Of a DNA stretch of 64,000 nucleotides, positions 45,930 to 55,650 are shown one piece after another. Position numbers and translations under genes: made by a program. Source of the stretch: Nitrospirota bacterium (lineage in GTDB: Bacteria > Nitrospirota > 9FT-COMBO-42-15 > HDB-SIOI813); NCBI GenBank assembly GCA_020851375.1, contig JADZCV010000004.1, forward strand, positions 1 to 64,000, given 5' to 3'. The notes under the pieces are model-generated. The model did not search any database. It saw nothing but the letters and a program-made list of their open reading frames with translations, and was not told the origin of the DNA. How positions within the stretch are numbered: the stretch's first letter is position 1; each line of letters opens with the position of its first letter.

Positions 45930-47357
45930 ATGTCTAACACAGTCCGCGTACGATTTGCCCCAAGCCCCACAGGCTTCCTCCACATAGGCGGTGTCAGGAC
46001 CGCCCTGTTTAACTGGCTGTTCGCCCGCCACAACAAGGGTGCATTCATCCTCCGCATAGAGGACACGGATCAGGACCGTTCCACAGACGAATCCATCCAG
46101 GCTATCATCCAGGGTATGGAGTGGCTTGGCCTTGGCTGGGATGAGGGACCATATCGCCAGACAGAGAGGATGCACATCTACAAGGATCATGTTGATAAGC
46201 TGCTGCAGGAGGACAAGGCGTATCACTGCTATTGTACACCAGAAGAGCTTGAAGGCCGCAGGAAACAGGCCCTTGCTGAAAAGCGCATCCCTAAATATGA
46301 CGGCAGGTGCAGGGAGTTGAAAGTACCTGTCCCCGGAAAGACGCCTGCAATCCGTTTCAAGGCGCCTCTCGGGGGAGAGACAGTTGTCAATGACCATGTG
46401 AAGGGACGTATCGTTTTTGAAAATGCCCAGCTCGATGACCTGATAATAATGCGCTCCGACGGCTGGCCTACATATAATTTCTGCGTTGTTGTGGATGATG
46501 CTGACATGAACATAACTCACGTTATAAGGGGCGATGATCATCTTAATAATACACCGCGCCAGATTCAGCTATATAAGGCATTTGGCTACAGCACGCCTGA
46601 ATTTGCCCACCTCCCGATGATACTGGGCCACGACAAGACAAGGCTTTCCAAGCGGCACGGCGCAACATCAGTAACAGCATACAGAGACATGGGCTATCTC
46701 CCCGAGGCTCTCGTAAATTATCTTGCGAGGCTTGGCTGGTCTTACAAGGACCAGGAGGTATTCAGCCGCGATGAACTCATAGAGAAGTTTTCTCTGGAGC
46801 ATGTAGGCAAGTCAGCCGCAGTGTTTAACCCTGAGAAGCTGCTGTGGCTCAACAGCCACTACATTACAGGTATGGACACGAAGGAGATTTCAAACCGCCT
46901 GAGGCCGTTTCTCACAGCCGATGGCCTTATCACACAGGACACTCACCTTGATGAGGTATGGATGGGTAAGGTTATAGCATCCCTTAAGGAGCGGTGCCGC
47001 ACACTCACAGAATTTGCAAGCGCAGCCAGGTATTTCTTCTCTGATGATATTGAGACAGACCCTGAGGCCGCAAAAAAGTTTCTCATATCCGGCAACAGGG
47101 GAGTCCTTGAAGACGTGTTAAAGGGACTTGAGACGATCCCTTCCTCTTCTGAGGCAGATATAGACGCGCTCTTCAAAGAGATTATGGCAAACAGGGGCAT
47201 CAAGATGGGTCAGGTTGCCCAGCCGGTGCGCGTTGCCCTTACCGGCCGCACAGTCAGTCCAGGGATATTTGAGGTTTTAGACATACTGGGCAAAGACAAG
47301 GTCTTATCGCGCCTCAGATCAGCTATTGACAAAATCTCCGCTGAATCCACCGGCTAA
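45930..47357 (+). CDS. gltX: Glutamyl-tRNA synthetase
   Basis: Class I synthetase. [18 protein letters not shown] is the HIGH region and [12 protein letters not shown] the KMSKS-type loop. The length of 475 aa is normal. Whether it is discriminating or not cannot be decided by eye. Start at 45930 with no Shine-Dalgarno. Confidence 0.95.
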   Translation: MSNTVRVRFAPSPTGFLHIGGVRTALFNWLFARHNKGAFILRIEDTDQDRSTDESIQAIIQGMEWLGLGWDEGPYRQTERMHIYKDHVDKLLQEDKAYHCYCTPEELEGRRKQALAEKRIPKYDGRCRELKVPVPGKTPAIRFKAPLGGETVVNDHVKGRIVFENAQLDDLIIMRSDGWPTYNFCVVVDDADMNITHVIRGDDHLNNTPRQIQLYKAFGYSTPEFAHLPMILGHDKTRLSKRHGATSVTAYRDMGYLPEALVNYLARLGWSYKDQEVFSRDELIEKFSLEHVGKSAAVFNPEKLLWLNSHYITGMDTKEISNRLRPFLTADGLITQDTHLDEVWMGKVIASLKERCRTLTEFASAARYFFSDDIETDPEAAKKFLISGNRGVLEDVLKGLETIPSSSEADIDALFKEIMANRGIKMGQVAQPVRVALTGRTVSPGIFEVLDILGKDKVLSRLRSAIDKISAESTG

Positions 47358-47380
47358 TTATAAAGGCAGGCGCTGCAGCT

Positions 47381-48700
47381 CTACGGTCTGTATTTCAGGA
47401 AGTAAATCTCACGCTCCCCGGCAATGCCCTCTTCCCAGGCCACGTACATGGACTTCTTTGAGTCCGTAGCTATGTAAGGTGATGACGAAGGGGCTGGGGT
47501 GTTCGACAGATTTTTAGGGACTGAGAAGTTTTGTCCCATGTCTTTTGAAACTGACAGAAAGATATCCTTGCTGCTGCCGTTATAGCCTTCCCACACAATG
47601 ACTATATTTGAGCCGGCTGCAGCCACCACAGGTGATGATGAGATGCCTGTACCGGACGATATCTGCAGTGGTTTGGTAAAATGGACTCCCCAGTCACCTG
47701 AGACTGCAAACCATACACTATCCTGGTCTGACCACACTGAATATATAGCGCCGTCTGGGGTTGCAGCAGCCTGAGGACAGGATGGAGAAACAGAGCCAGG
47801 CGAAATACTGTTTGGCATACCGAAAGAAGGTGGCAATATAGGGTTCCATGCACTGAATTGAATTGAGTTATCCCCCTTATATACCAGGTATGGTCCGCCG
47901 GCAACAGGCAGGATTACAGGACAGGAAGCATCAGTGGTTATTACAGAAACAGGTTCAGAAATCGCGATATCCCCATCCCAGTTTGTAAATTGTGATGAGA
48001 CTATTGTCCTGCTTCCGCCTTCCCCCTCAACCCAGACCGCCTTGGGAAAATTAAATGACCCTTCAACTGACAACAATGGTTCACTTGAATCTGAAGACAG
48101 TGTTTCCGACAGATTCAATGGACTCGAGAAAGTGCCTCCTTTATTAACAGAGTAGCTGTAGTATATCTCACCGCCGCCACTGTCGTTTCCTTTCCATGCT
48201 ATGCCAATATTACCGCTGCCATTCATGGCGAGGCGTGGTGAAGACACAGTTCCTGTTGTAACAGCCGACAGCAACTTGCATTGTGAGGGATCACTGTAAA
48301 ACATCACGCTGGATGTGCCGGGTGATTTCTCAATCCATGCGATGTAAAGGTCGCCGTTATCACCTGTCTTAAGGATGAAATCCCCTGAGTCCTCAGGATT
48401 TGTTTTGCACTGTGCCCAGCTTGCAATGTTTTCAGGAGGAAAGAAATTAGCCCCTGAATTGCTTGAATACTCAAGATATATCTCTTTTTTTGGGTTGCCT
48501 GTCACCTCTTCCCATGCTACATAAACATCCCCCCTGGAATTTGCAGAGATTACAGGTTTGGAAGAATCATTAGCGCTTTTTGATAAATTAACTACGGAGC
48601 TGCCTCCGTTATTGAGCCCACCGCCGCCGCCTCCGGCGCCACAACCGGCAATGGCAGATAAGGCCGCAGAAATCACAAGGATTGAAGTCATCAACTTCAT
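47381..48700 (-). CDS. Lipoprotein with sialidase/BNR-like beta-propeller
   Basis: The signal MKLMTSILVISAALSAIAGC is followed by a glycine run. The rest is repeated units of about 60-70 aa ending in VYVAWEE, LYIAWIE, IGIAWKG, IVIVWEG and MYVAWEE, each with a following strand such as EIYLEYSSNSG or DIFLSVSKDMGQNF. This is the BNR/sialidase-type propeller pattern, but no catalytic residues were identified. The frame stays open to 48976 through repeat sequence; I start at 48700 (48721 is possible). Confidence 0.78.
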   Translation of the reverse strand: MKLMTSILVISAALSAIAGCGAGGGGGGLNNGGSSVVNLSKSANDSSKPVISANSRGDVYVAWEEVTGNPKKEIYLEYSSNSGANFFPPENIASWAQCKTNPEDSGDFILKTGDNGDLYIAWIEKSPGTSSVMFYSDPSQCKLLSAVTTGTVSSPRLAMNGSGNIGIAWKGNDSGGGEIYYSYSVNKGGTFSSPLNLSETLSSDSSEPLLSVEGSFNFPKAVWVEGEGGSRTIVSSQFTNWDGDIAISEPVSVITTDASCPVILPVAGGPYLVYKGDNSIQFSAWNPILPPSFGMPNSISPGSVSPSCPQAAATPDGAIYSVWSDQDSVWFAVSGDWGVHFTKPLQISSGTGISSSPVVAAAGSNIVIVWEGYNGSSKDIFLSVSKDMGQNFSVPKNLSNTPAPSSSPYIATDSKKSMYVAWEEGIAGEREIYFLKYRP

Positions 48701-48735
48701 TACATTATTAAGTAGCAACATATATACCAAAGTCA

Positions 48736-49371
48736 GTTGAACCGTTATATGACTGGGCTCACAAGGAGTCATAAAAAACGTCATTCCCGCGAATGCGGGA
48801 ATCCAGACCGGTGGCCTGGTTCTGGATTCCCACTCCCCGCTTAACTCATGCGGGGACAGGTTGCGTGAGAATGACGGGTGAAAAATCCTGCGGGGACAGG
48901 TTACGGGGAATGACGGGTACTTTGGAGCATTTTCAGGTGAACCGTCATGAGCCCTTCGACTGTTCGACAAGCTCACAGCTCAGGGCTCACTAGGGTTCAT
49001 GAAAACGTCATTCCCGCGAAAGCGGGAATCCAGACCGTGGGCATGATTCTGGATTCCCACTTGCGTGGGAATGACGGGTGAAAAATCCTGCGGGGACAGG
49101 TTCTGTGGGAATAACGGGTACTTTGGAGCATTTTCAGGTGAACCGTCATGAGCCCTTCGACTGTTCGACAAGCTCACAGCTCAGGGCTCACCAGGGTTCA
49201 TAAAAAACGTCATTCCCGCGTAAGCGGGAATCCAGACCGGGGCCTGGTTCTGGATACCCACTCCCCGCTTAAATCATGCGGGGACAGGTTGCGTGGGAAT
49301 GACGGGGTGAAAAATCCTGCGGGGACAGGTTCCGTGGGAATGACGGGTACTTAGGAGTATTTTCGAGTGAG
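48736..49371 (+). repeat. Tandem array of three composite repeat units
   Basis: Three units with right-end junctions GGAGCATTTTCAGGTGA at 48924 and 49125 and GGAGTATTTTCGAGTGA at 49354, i.e. periods of about 201 and 229 bp. Each holds the TTCGACAAGCTCA block, the GTCATTCCCGCG palindrome and CGGGGACAGGTT blocks. No gene is encoded. The last junction is followed by a 16-codon frame that stops, so no gene uses it. Confidence 0.85.
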
Positions 49372-49603
49372 CATATTCATATTGGTTATTGACTGGGGTG
49401 TTTTTACACAAATTTGAGGTAAATTGTATTCTATGGCCACACTTGCCAAATTTGTCCAATTGACATATCATATCGTCTAAAAACATATCTTGTTATATAT
49501 TATAGAGATTTATTCAAATTGATTTTTTAACTCAATAAAGGTATTATCTTTGCATATAAAATCTTTGACTAAAAGTATGTTTTAACTGTGTGTTAATTAA
49601 ACA
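49372..49603 (+). other. AT-rich intergenic stretch upstream of the riboswitch
   Basis: No gene is visible. TTGACT occurs at 49565-49570 but no good -10 at the right distance was found, so the riboswitch promoter is unresolved. Confidence 0.5.
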
Positions 49604-49691
49604 GCACCTTCTATCAAGGCAAACTATCCGTGAGGATAGGGCGCAACGCCAAGGGGCTTTTAGAAAAAAGCAAGCCGGGCTGCCGAGGTGC
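49604..49691 (+). ncRNA. GEMM / cyclic di-GMP-I type riboswitch aptamer
   Basis: P1 is GCACCT (49604-49609) with AGGTGC (49686-49691). The conserved AAGGCAAAC is at 49616-49624. A hairpin CTATCC-GTGA-GGATAG (49624-49639) has a GNRA tetraloop. The core GGGCGCAACGCC corresponds to the family's GGGACGCAAAGCC. A second hairpin has GCTTTT/AAAAGC arms, and the 3' core is GCCGGGCTGCCGA. This order is the GEMM-I pattern. The ligand may be c-di-GMP or, in the Ib subgroup, cGAMP. Confidence 0.85.
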
Positions 49692-49742
49692 AATAAGCTT
49701 TCGTAAAGGGAAGATATTGCAGTTTGGCAGTCCGGCTTTTTT
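49673..49742 (+). terminator. Riboswitch-controlled intrinsic terminator
   Basis: AGCCGGGCTGCC (49673-49684) pairs with GGCAGTCCGGCT (49726-49737) over 12 bp with one G-U pair, followed by TTTTTT. The inner arms GCAATA/TATTGC extend it. The 5' arm is part of the aptamer core, so ligand binding should prevent termination (ON switch). Confidence 0.8.
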
Positions 49743-49795
49743 ATTTTAAGAAGCAGGCCATATTACGCAACTAATGTCGGGGGAGGGAAAAGAAG

Positions 49796-52700
49796 ATGAG
49801 ATACCGTGCAAATTATAGTAGAACATATAGCCCTCATCCTGGCAGCCTGAGAAAAAAATCAGCCCTGACATCTCTTCTTATCCTTACAGCCTTCATAACC
49901 GGTCTGATAACTATGACTGTTGCAACCGTATCCCCTGCCCATGCTGTAACAGGGTCAGAGGCAATAGTCACCGACCAGCTGGAATACATGATTGGCGATA
50001 CTGCGGCAATATCAGGCACCAATTTTGATCCTGGAGTTCCTGTGACAATTAACGTCGTCCGTGTTGATGGTATTATTGATACCGCTGCAGTTACAACTGA
50101 CGGCACCGGGGCATTTACATACAACTACTACCTAAATCCCAATGCAATACCGGACCCGGAACTGGCCTATTTCGGAACACTCACTGTGAACGTCCGTGAT
50201 GAGCTTGGAGCCATCCTCGCTTCTACAACATTTCTTGATAACCCTAATTATCTGCTCCAGGGCTGCTCCAGGGACAAGGGAGATTGTACTGACAGTTTGT
50301 CCGGCACCGGCTGGGCCGATGGAACGAGTCCTATGGACGGATGGACGAGCGGAAATGTCAAGGGATGGTACGAGCAGGAATATGTTCCCTATCGTTTGAG
50401 GATCAACCTTAGAAAAAGCTCAGATGGAAACAAGAATTATTACATCATGAATCAGCATGACAACCTAAGGAGCGGGACATACGGAGTAGATGGAATAGGA
50501 GACTTCTATGTAGGTTCAGGCCCTGATTCTTCTGTATATCCTGAAGGCAAGCTTACCAAGAACTGTACGGTACGGGCCGCAGGCACCGGTATTTTAGTTC
50601 CGACAACAGGCACGCCATGTTATGTTTCCGGTCCGATTTACTCAGGGATTGATGATGACGGTGATGGCTATACAGATGAAGAGGCAGTTGATGGGATTGA
50701 CAATGACGGAGACGGCAGGATAGATGAAGATGTGCAGAGTGGTTCTAATCCGGCCAGGCAGATACAGTTTGTTACAGCAATAAGGTTTGAATCTTCAGAG
50801 GCAGGCAGTTCCAGTAAGAGATGGGCGTTGTACTGGAAGGCACACCTTGCAACGGGATCCCACAACTTCCCAGGCTCATCACTTCATGCACAGACTACCG
50901 CAAGCGGGAACCAGAATGTACCTGTTTCAGACGTTCATGCAGCCCTTGCAGCAGACCTTTCCATTACCAAGACAGACTCTCCTGATCCGGTCAGCGCCGG
51001 CGGGACAATTACATATACAATAACAGTGACCAATAACGGGCCGGATTCGGCGACGAATATAACGGTGACAGATACGTTACCTGCCGGAGCATACCCGGTA
51101 ACCTTTGTAAGTGCAACCGGGACGAACTGGACATGCAGCTACAGTTCGGGTGTGGTGACCTGTAACCTTGATAACGACAGTTGCTCGGGGACAATACCGC
51201 CAATTTACATCACTGTAACTGCCCCGTCACCAGCATCTCAGACAACAATTACAAACAGTGCAACTGTGAATGGTTCTCCGAATGATCCAAATACAGGAAA
51301 CAATACTGCTTCAGCGACAACAACTGTGAATGCCGTACCGATTCCTGTAAGTGATTTGTCCATAACAAAAACGGATGCCCCGGACCCTGTCAATGCAGCA
51401 GGTGTCCTGGTTTACACCCTGAGTGTATACAATGCAGGACCAAGCAATGCAACGAATCTGACTGTGTCGGATACCCTGCCATCCGGTGTGACCTATGTAA
51501 GCTCCGGCGGCACCGGATGGACCTGCGGACATAGCAGCGGGGTTGTTACCTGCACCAGGTCAAACTTATCAAATGGTGCAACAGCGCCTTTGATTACGAT
51601 TACGGTTAATGCCCCTGTAGTCGGAGGAGTTATAAACAACACTGCCTCAGTTACCGGATATCAGAATGACCCCAATAGCGCCAACAACAGCACAACGATA
51701 CCAACAACAGTCATTGCAGTTGCCGATCTGTCAATTACAAAGACAGATTCACCTGATCCTGTTAATCAGGGTGCGCAAATAACGTATACACTTACTGTCA
51801 GCAATGCCGGACCAAGCTCAGCAAGCGGTATAGTAGTAACAGACGCCCTGCCTCTTGGAAGTACATTTGTCAGCGCCACAGGAAGCGGTTGGAGCTGCAG
51901 CTATAGCAGCGGTGTCGTGACATGTACTTTGGCAAGCCTCAATTCCGGCGCAACGGCTTCTGTCATCACTATCAAGATTAGTCCACCGAATCAGGCGGGA
52001 GATATCAGCAATACAGCGGGTGTATCGTCTACTGTGGCTGATCCAAACTCCTCCAACAATGCCGCTTCTGCAAACACTACGGTAAATCCTGCGGCAAATC
52101 TTTCCCTTGCCATGTCAGATTTTCCTGATCCTGATACAGCAGGACAGGATCTCACATATACCCTCGTGATCACAAATTTAGGCCCTAATACGGCGTATAA
52201 TGTAGTCTTGTCTGACTACCTGCCGCCGGGTGTAACATTTGTTTCAGCGAACTCCACTTCAGGCAGTTGTACTCCGTCAGGAAGCACCGTGACATGCAAT
52301 ATAAGCAGTATTCCCAATGGCGGGACTGTGACAGTCACAGTGGTTGTAATACCGAGTGAAGGGGGCTCACTTGGCAGTTCAGCCTCTGTTACAAGTACAA
52401 CCCACGATCCCGTTACCAGTAACAATAATAAGTCCGTAACGACAGGAGTTATCGCCGTATCAGATTTGTCAATTACAAAGACAGATGCACCGGACCCTGT
52501 AAGTATAAGCGGCACACTGGCCTATACCCTTAGTGTGAACAACAACGGGCCGAGTACAGCTTCCAATCTGATTGTTCAGGATACTCTGCCTGCCACGGTT
52601 GGTTATGTCAGCGCCAGTGGAACAGGATGGACATGCAACCAGAGTGGAGGGCTTGTTACATGTACCAGATCAAGCCTTGCAGTCGGCGCTGCACCTGATA

Positions 52701-55630
52701 TAACCATTACAGTAACAGGACCGTCAGCAGGCGGTTCCATAAGCAATACGGCGAGCGTCTCTTCAAGTGTGAATGATTCGAATTTGTCTAATAACAGTTC
52801 AACAGCGAGCACAAATGTAACGCCGGCGGTTAATCTCTCCATCACCCAGACAGATTCTTCTGATCCTGTAACAGCCGGAGGGACGTTCTCATATTTGATT
52901 ACAGTGGCCAACAGTGGTCCAAATTCAGCAACTGGTGTGACAGTGACAGATACCCTGCCGGCAACTGCGTCATTTGTCAGCGCCAGCGGCACAGGATGGA
53001 CATGTCCGGCCCCGGTTAGCGGCACACTTACATGTACCAGAGCCGGTCTCGGCATTGCGACAGCGCCGGTCATTACTGTTACACTGACAGCCCCCCCTGA
53101 AAGCGGCGCCATCAGCAATACGGCAATAGTATCCGCCAATGAAGGGGACCCTGTTCCTGCAGACAACAGCTCAACAGAGCCTACTGTCGTAACAGGTGTG
53201 TCGAATCTTTCCATTACCAAGACGGATTCTGCAGACCCTGTAACAGCAGGGGGGGCGTTATCATATACCATTACAGTGACCAACAGTGGTCCGAGCACAG
53301 CACACAACGTGACGGTAACGGATACACTGCCGTCTGGTGTTGGATATGTAAATGCAACCGGCACAGGGTGGACTTGCACGCCCGGGGTTGGAAGCGTATC
53401 ATGCACCCGTTCGAGCCTTGCGCCAGGGACAGCGCCTGTTATTACCATTTCAGTAACAGCGCCGTCAGAAGGCGGTTCTATCAATAATTCAGCGACAGTA
53501 TCTGCCAATGAAAGCGACCCTGTACCAGGCAACAACAACGCGTCACAGGGGACGACAATCAATGCCTCGGCAGACCTGGCTATCACAAAGGGTGATTCAC
53601 CTGATCCTGTGACTGCAGGCGGTACTCTTATATACACGCTTACAGTGACCAACAATGGTCCAAGTACTGCTACTGGTGTTACAGTGACGGATAACCTCCC
53701 GTCAGGTGTAACATATTCGGGTTACAGCGGGGCCGGCTGGAGTTGCCTGCATAGCTCTGGTGTTGTGACCTGCACCACTGCCTCTCTTGGAACAGGGATA
53801 GCGCCTGTTATTTCCATTACAACAACAGCTCCGTCAACAGCAGGAACCAAGACCAATAACGCGTCAGTAACCTCAGCAGTCAGCGATCCGGTAAGCGGCA
53901 ATAACTCCGCAAGCCAGACCACAACAATTAATCCGCCGTCAGGGGCAAATGCAGACCTCGCGATAACAAAGTCAGATTCGCCAGATCCTGTTTACGCAGG
54001 GGCTGCATTAACATATACACTTAATGTGACCAATAATGGTCCTGATACTGCGACAGGTGTCGTTGTAACGGACAGCCTGCCATCAGGCGCTGCATTTGTA
54101 AGCGCAGGCGGGACAGGATGGACATGTAATAATGTCAGCGGGGTTGTGAACTGTAACCTGTCAAGCATCTCCACAGGGCCGGCGCCTGCAATATCTATTA
54201 TACTGACTGTGCCGGCTGTATCGTCCCTGACCAACACGGCGATTGTATCGTCGAATGACGGAGATCCGAATATGGCGAATAACAGCAGCACAGCGACAAC
54301 AACAGTGACGCCGTCTGCAGATGTCTCTGTGACCAAGACAGATTCGCCGGACCCGGTGGTATTACCGGGTGATCCCCTTCACTATACCATTACTGTGACT
54401 AACAACGGTCCGAGTACGGCAACAGGCGTAACACTCACGGATGTGCTGTATTCGACCCTGACCTATCAAAATGCATCATCTACCCAGGGCTCATGTACAT
54501 ACTCAAGCGGCACTTTAACATGTAATATTGGCACCATGGCAAGCGGGGCTTCAGTAACTGTGACAGTAAATACGCTGACCACCCTGAAGGGCATGATTGA
54601 CAACACGGCCACAGTATCTGCCGCTCAGTTTGATCCGAACATGGCAAACAATACAGGCAATGAGACCACAAATGTTGGTGATATCTCAAGGCTTCTGAAC
54701 ATCTCTACAAGGGCCTGGGTCGGGACAGGAGAAGACAGGGAAATAGGAGGTTTTATAGTAGGCGGCAGCATACCCAAGAAGCTCCTTATAAGGGGACGCG
54801 GTCAGTCAATGAGCGGAGCCCCGTTTAATATAACAGGCACCCTTAACAATCCGTATCTGCGACTGTTCTCGTCTTCTGCAGGTGATTACATTGCGCAGAA
54901 TGACAACTGGGGTGATCAGAGCGACCCTCTGTGTTCAAACAAGGGTTTTGTCTGTGGTACACAGACAGAAATTGTGGCTACGGGCATTTCCCCCTGCGTA
55001 CCTAATCCGGGTCAGACATCTACACCTCCCGGGTGCTCGAATGAGTCTGCTATCATGATCACAGTACCCCCTGGTTCCTATTCTGCGGTGTTGAGCGGGG
55101 TAAGTAACGGCACAGGTGTAGGCCTGATCGAGGTGTTTGATATGGACGGGAGCACCATGCCCAAATTGGTCAATATATCCACCCGTGCGCAGGTGCTGAC
55201 AGGAGACAACAGGATGATAGGCGGCTTCATTATTGGCGCTGGAAATGGAAACAAGAAGATACTCCTCCGTGCACGCGGAGCCTCGATGGCCGGGGCCCCG
55301 TTTAATATAAGCGGTACGCTGTCTAATCCATACATAAGGCTGTTCTCATCCCCAAAAGGCGCATACATAGCCCAAAACGACAACTGGGGTGATCAGAGCG
55401 ATACCCTTTGTTCGACAAGTGGTTTCGTCTGTGGTAATCCGGCACAGATTACAGCTACAGGTATGGACCCATGTGTGCCGAATCCCGGCCAGACATCTGC
55501 ACCTCCAGGGTGTTCGAATGAGTCTGCGATCCTGATTACAGTGCCGCCTGGGAGTTATTCAGCGGTAGTAAGCGGGGTCAATAATGGTACGGGAGTGGGA
55601 CTGGTAGAGATATTTGAACTGGCGGAATAA
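49796..55630 (+). CDS. Giant secreted DUF11-repeat protein
   Basis: 1944 aa. The signal peptide ends near SPAHA. An Ig-like N-terminal region (about residues 55-145) precedes an Asp-rich calcium-binding-like stretch at about 285-315 (DDDGDGYTDEE, DNDGDGRIDED). Ten DUF11 repeats span about 385-1630, each opening like ADLSITKTDSPDPV. Two copies of a roughly 150-aa four-cysteine domain end the protein (STRA...IGGFI, AQNDNWGDQSD, CVPNPGQTS, ITVPPGSYSAV). No LPXTG or PEP-CTERM anchor is seen. It probably acts as an extracellular or surface fibre. The ATG follows GGGGGAGGG and lies 54 nt after the riboswitch terminator. Confidence 0.9.
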   Translation: MRYRANYSRTYSPHPGSLRKKSALTSLLILTAFITGLITMTVATVSPAHAVTGSEAIVTDQLEYMIGDTAAISGTNFDPGVPVTINVVRVDGIIDTAAVTTDGTGAFTYNYYLNPNAIPDPELAYFGTLTVNVRDELGAILASTTFLDNPNYLLQGCSRDKGDCTDSLSGTGWADGTSPMDGWTSGNVKGWYEQEYVPYRLRINLRKSSDGNKNYYIMNQHDNLRSGTYGVDGIGDFYVGSGPDSSVYPEGKLTKNCTVRAAGTGILVPTTGTPCYVSGPIYSGIDDDGDGYTDEEAVDGIDNDGDGRIDEDVQSGSNPARQIQFVTAIRFESSEAGSSSKRWALYWKAHLATGSHNFPGSSLHAQTTASGNQNVPVSDVHAALAADLSITKTDSPDPVSAGGTITYTITVTNNGPDSATNITVTDTLPAGAYPVTFVSATGTNWTCSYSSGVVTCNLDNDSCSGTIPPIYITVTAPSPASQTTITNSATVNGSPNDPNTGNNTASATTTVNAVPIPVSDLSITKTDAPDPVNAAGVLVYTLSVYNAGPSNATNLTVSDTLPSGVTYVSSGGTGWTCGHSSGVVTCTRSNLSNGATAPLITITVNAPVVGGVINNTASVTGYQNDPNSANNSTTIPTTVIAVADLSITKTDSPDPVNQGAQITYTLTVSNAGPSSASGIVVTDALPLGSTFVSATGSGWSCSYSSGVVTCTLASLNSGATASVITIKISPPNQAGDISNTAGVSSTVADPNSSNNAASANTTVNPAANLSLAMSDFPDPDTAGQDLTYTLVITNLGPNTAYNVVLSDYLPPGVTFVSANSTSGSCTPSGSTVTCNISSIPNGGTVTVTVVVIPSEGGSLGSSASVTSTTHDPVTSNNNKSVTTGVIAVSDLSITKTDAPDPVSISGTLAYTLSVNNNGPSTASNLIVQDTLPATVGYVSASGTGWTCNQSGGLVTCTRSSLAVGAAPDITITVTGPSAGGSISNTASVSSSVNDSNLSNNSSTASTNVTPAVNLSITQTDSSDPVTAGGTFSYLITVANSGPNSATGVTVTDTLPATASFVSASGTGWTCPAPVSGTLTCTRAGLGIATAPVITVTLTAPPESGAISNTAIVSANEGDPVPADNSSTEPTVVTGVSNLSITKTDSADPVTAGGALSYTITVTNSGPSTAHNVTVTDTLPSGVGYVNATGTGWTCTPGVGSVSCTRSSLAPGTAPVITISVTAPSEGGSINNSATVSANESDPVPGNNNASQGTTINASADLAITKGDSPDPVTAGGTLIYTLTVTNNGPSTATGVTVTDNLPSGVTYSGYSGAGWSCLHSSGVVTCTTASLGTGIAPVISITTTAPSTAGTKTNNASVTSAVSDPVSGNNSASQTTTINPPSGANADLAITKSDSPDPVYAGAALTYTLNVTNNGPDTATGVVVTDSLPSGAAFVSAGGTGWTCNNVSGVVNCNLSSISTGPAPAISIILTVPAVSSLTNTAIVSSNDGDPNMANNSSTATTTVTPSADVSVTKTDSPDPVVLPGDPLHYTITVTNNGPSTATGVTLTDVLYSTLTYQNASSTQGSCTYSSGTLTCNIGTMASGASVTVTVNTLTTLKGMIDNTATVSAAQFDPNMANNTGNETTNVGDISRLLNISTRAWVGTGEDREIGGFIVGGSIPKKLLIRGRGQSMSGAPFNITGTLNNPYLRLFSSSAGDYIAQNDNWGDQSDPLCSNKGFVCGTQTEIVATGISPCVPNPGQTSTPPGCSNESAIMITVPPGSYSAVLSGVSNGTGVGLIEVFDMDGSTMPKLVNISTRAQVLTGDNRMIGGFIIGAGNGNKKILLRARGASMAGAPFNISGTLSNPYIRLFSSPKGAYIAQNDNWGDQSDTLCSTSGFVCGNPAQITATGMDPCVPNPGQTSAPPGCSNESAILITVPPGSYSAVVSGVNNGTGVGLVEIFELAE

Positions 55631-55650
55631 TACAGCATGGATACAATATC

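Noticed and set aside
48701-48976. N-terminal extension of the propeller lipoprotein gene
   Set aside because: The extra codons translate the dispersed repeat (the same peptide occurs at 48980-49177) and would bury the signal peptide.
49565-49570. TTGACT as the riboswitch promoter -35
   Set aside because: No acceptable -10 hexamer lies 15-19 bp downstream.
52603-53655. 350-codon antisense open frame inside the giant DUF11 gene
   Set aside because: It mirrors the DUF11 repeat periodicity and codon bias of the sense strand, has no ribosome binding site and no family match; similar antisense frames recur at other repeats.
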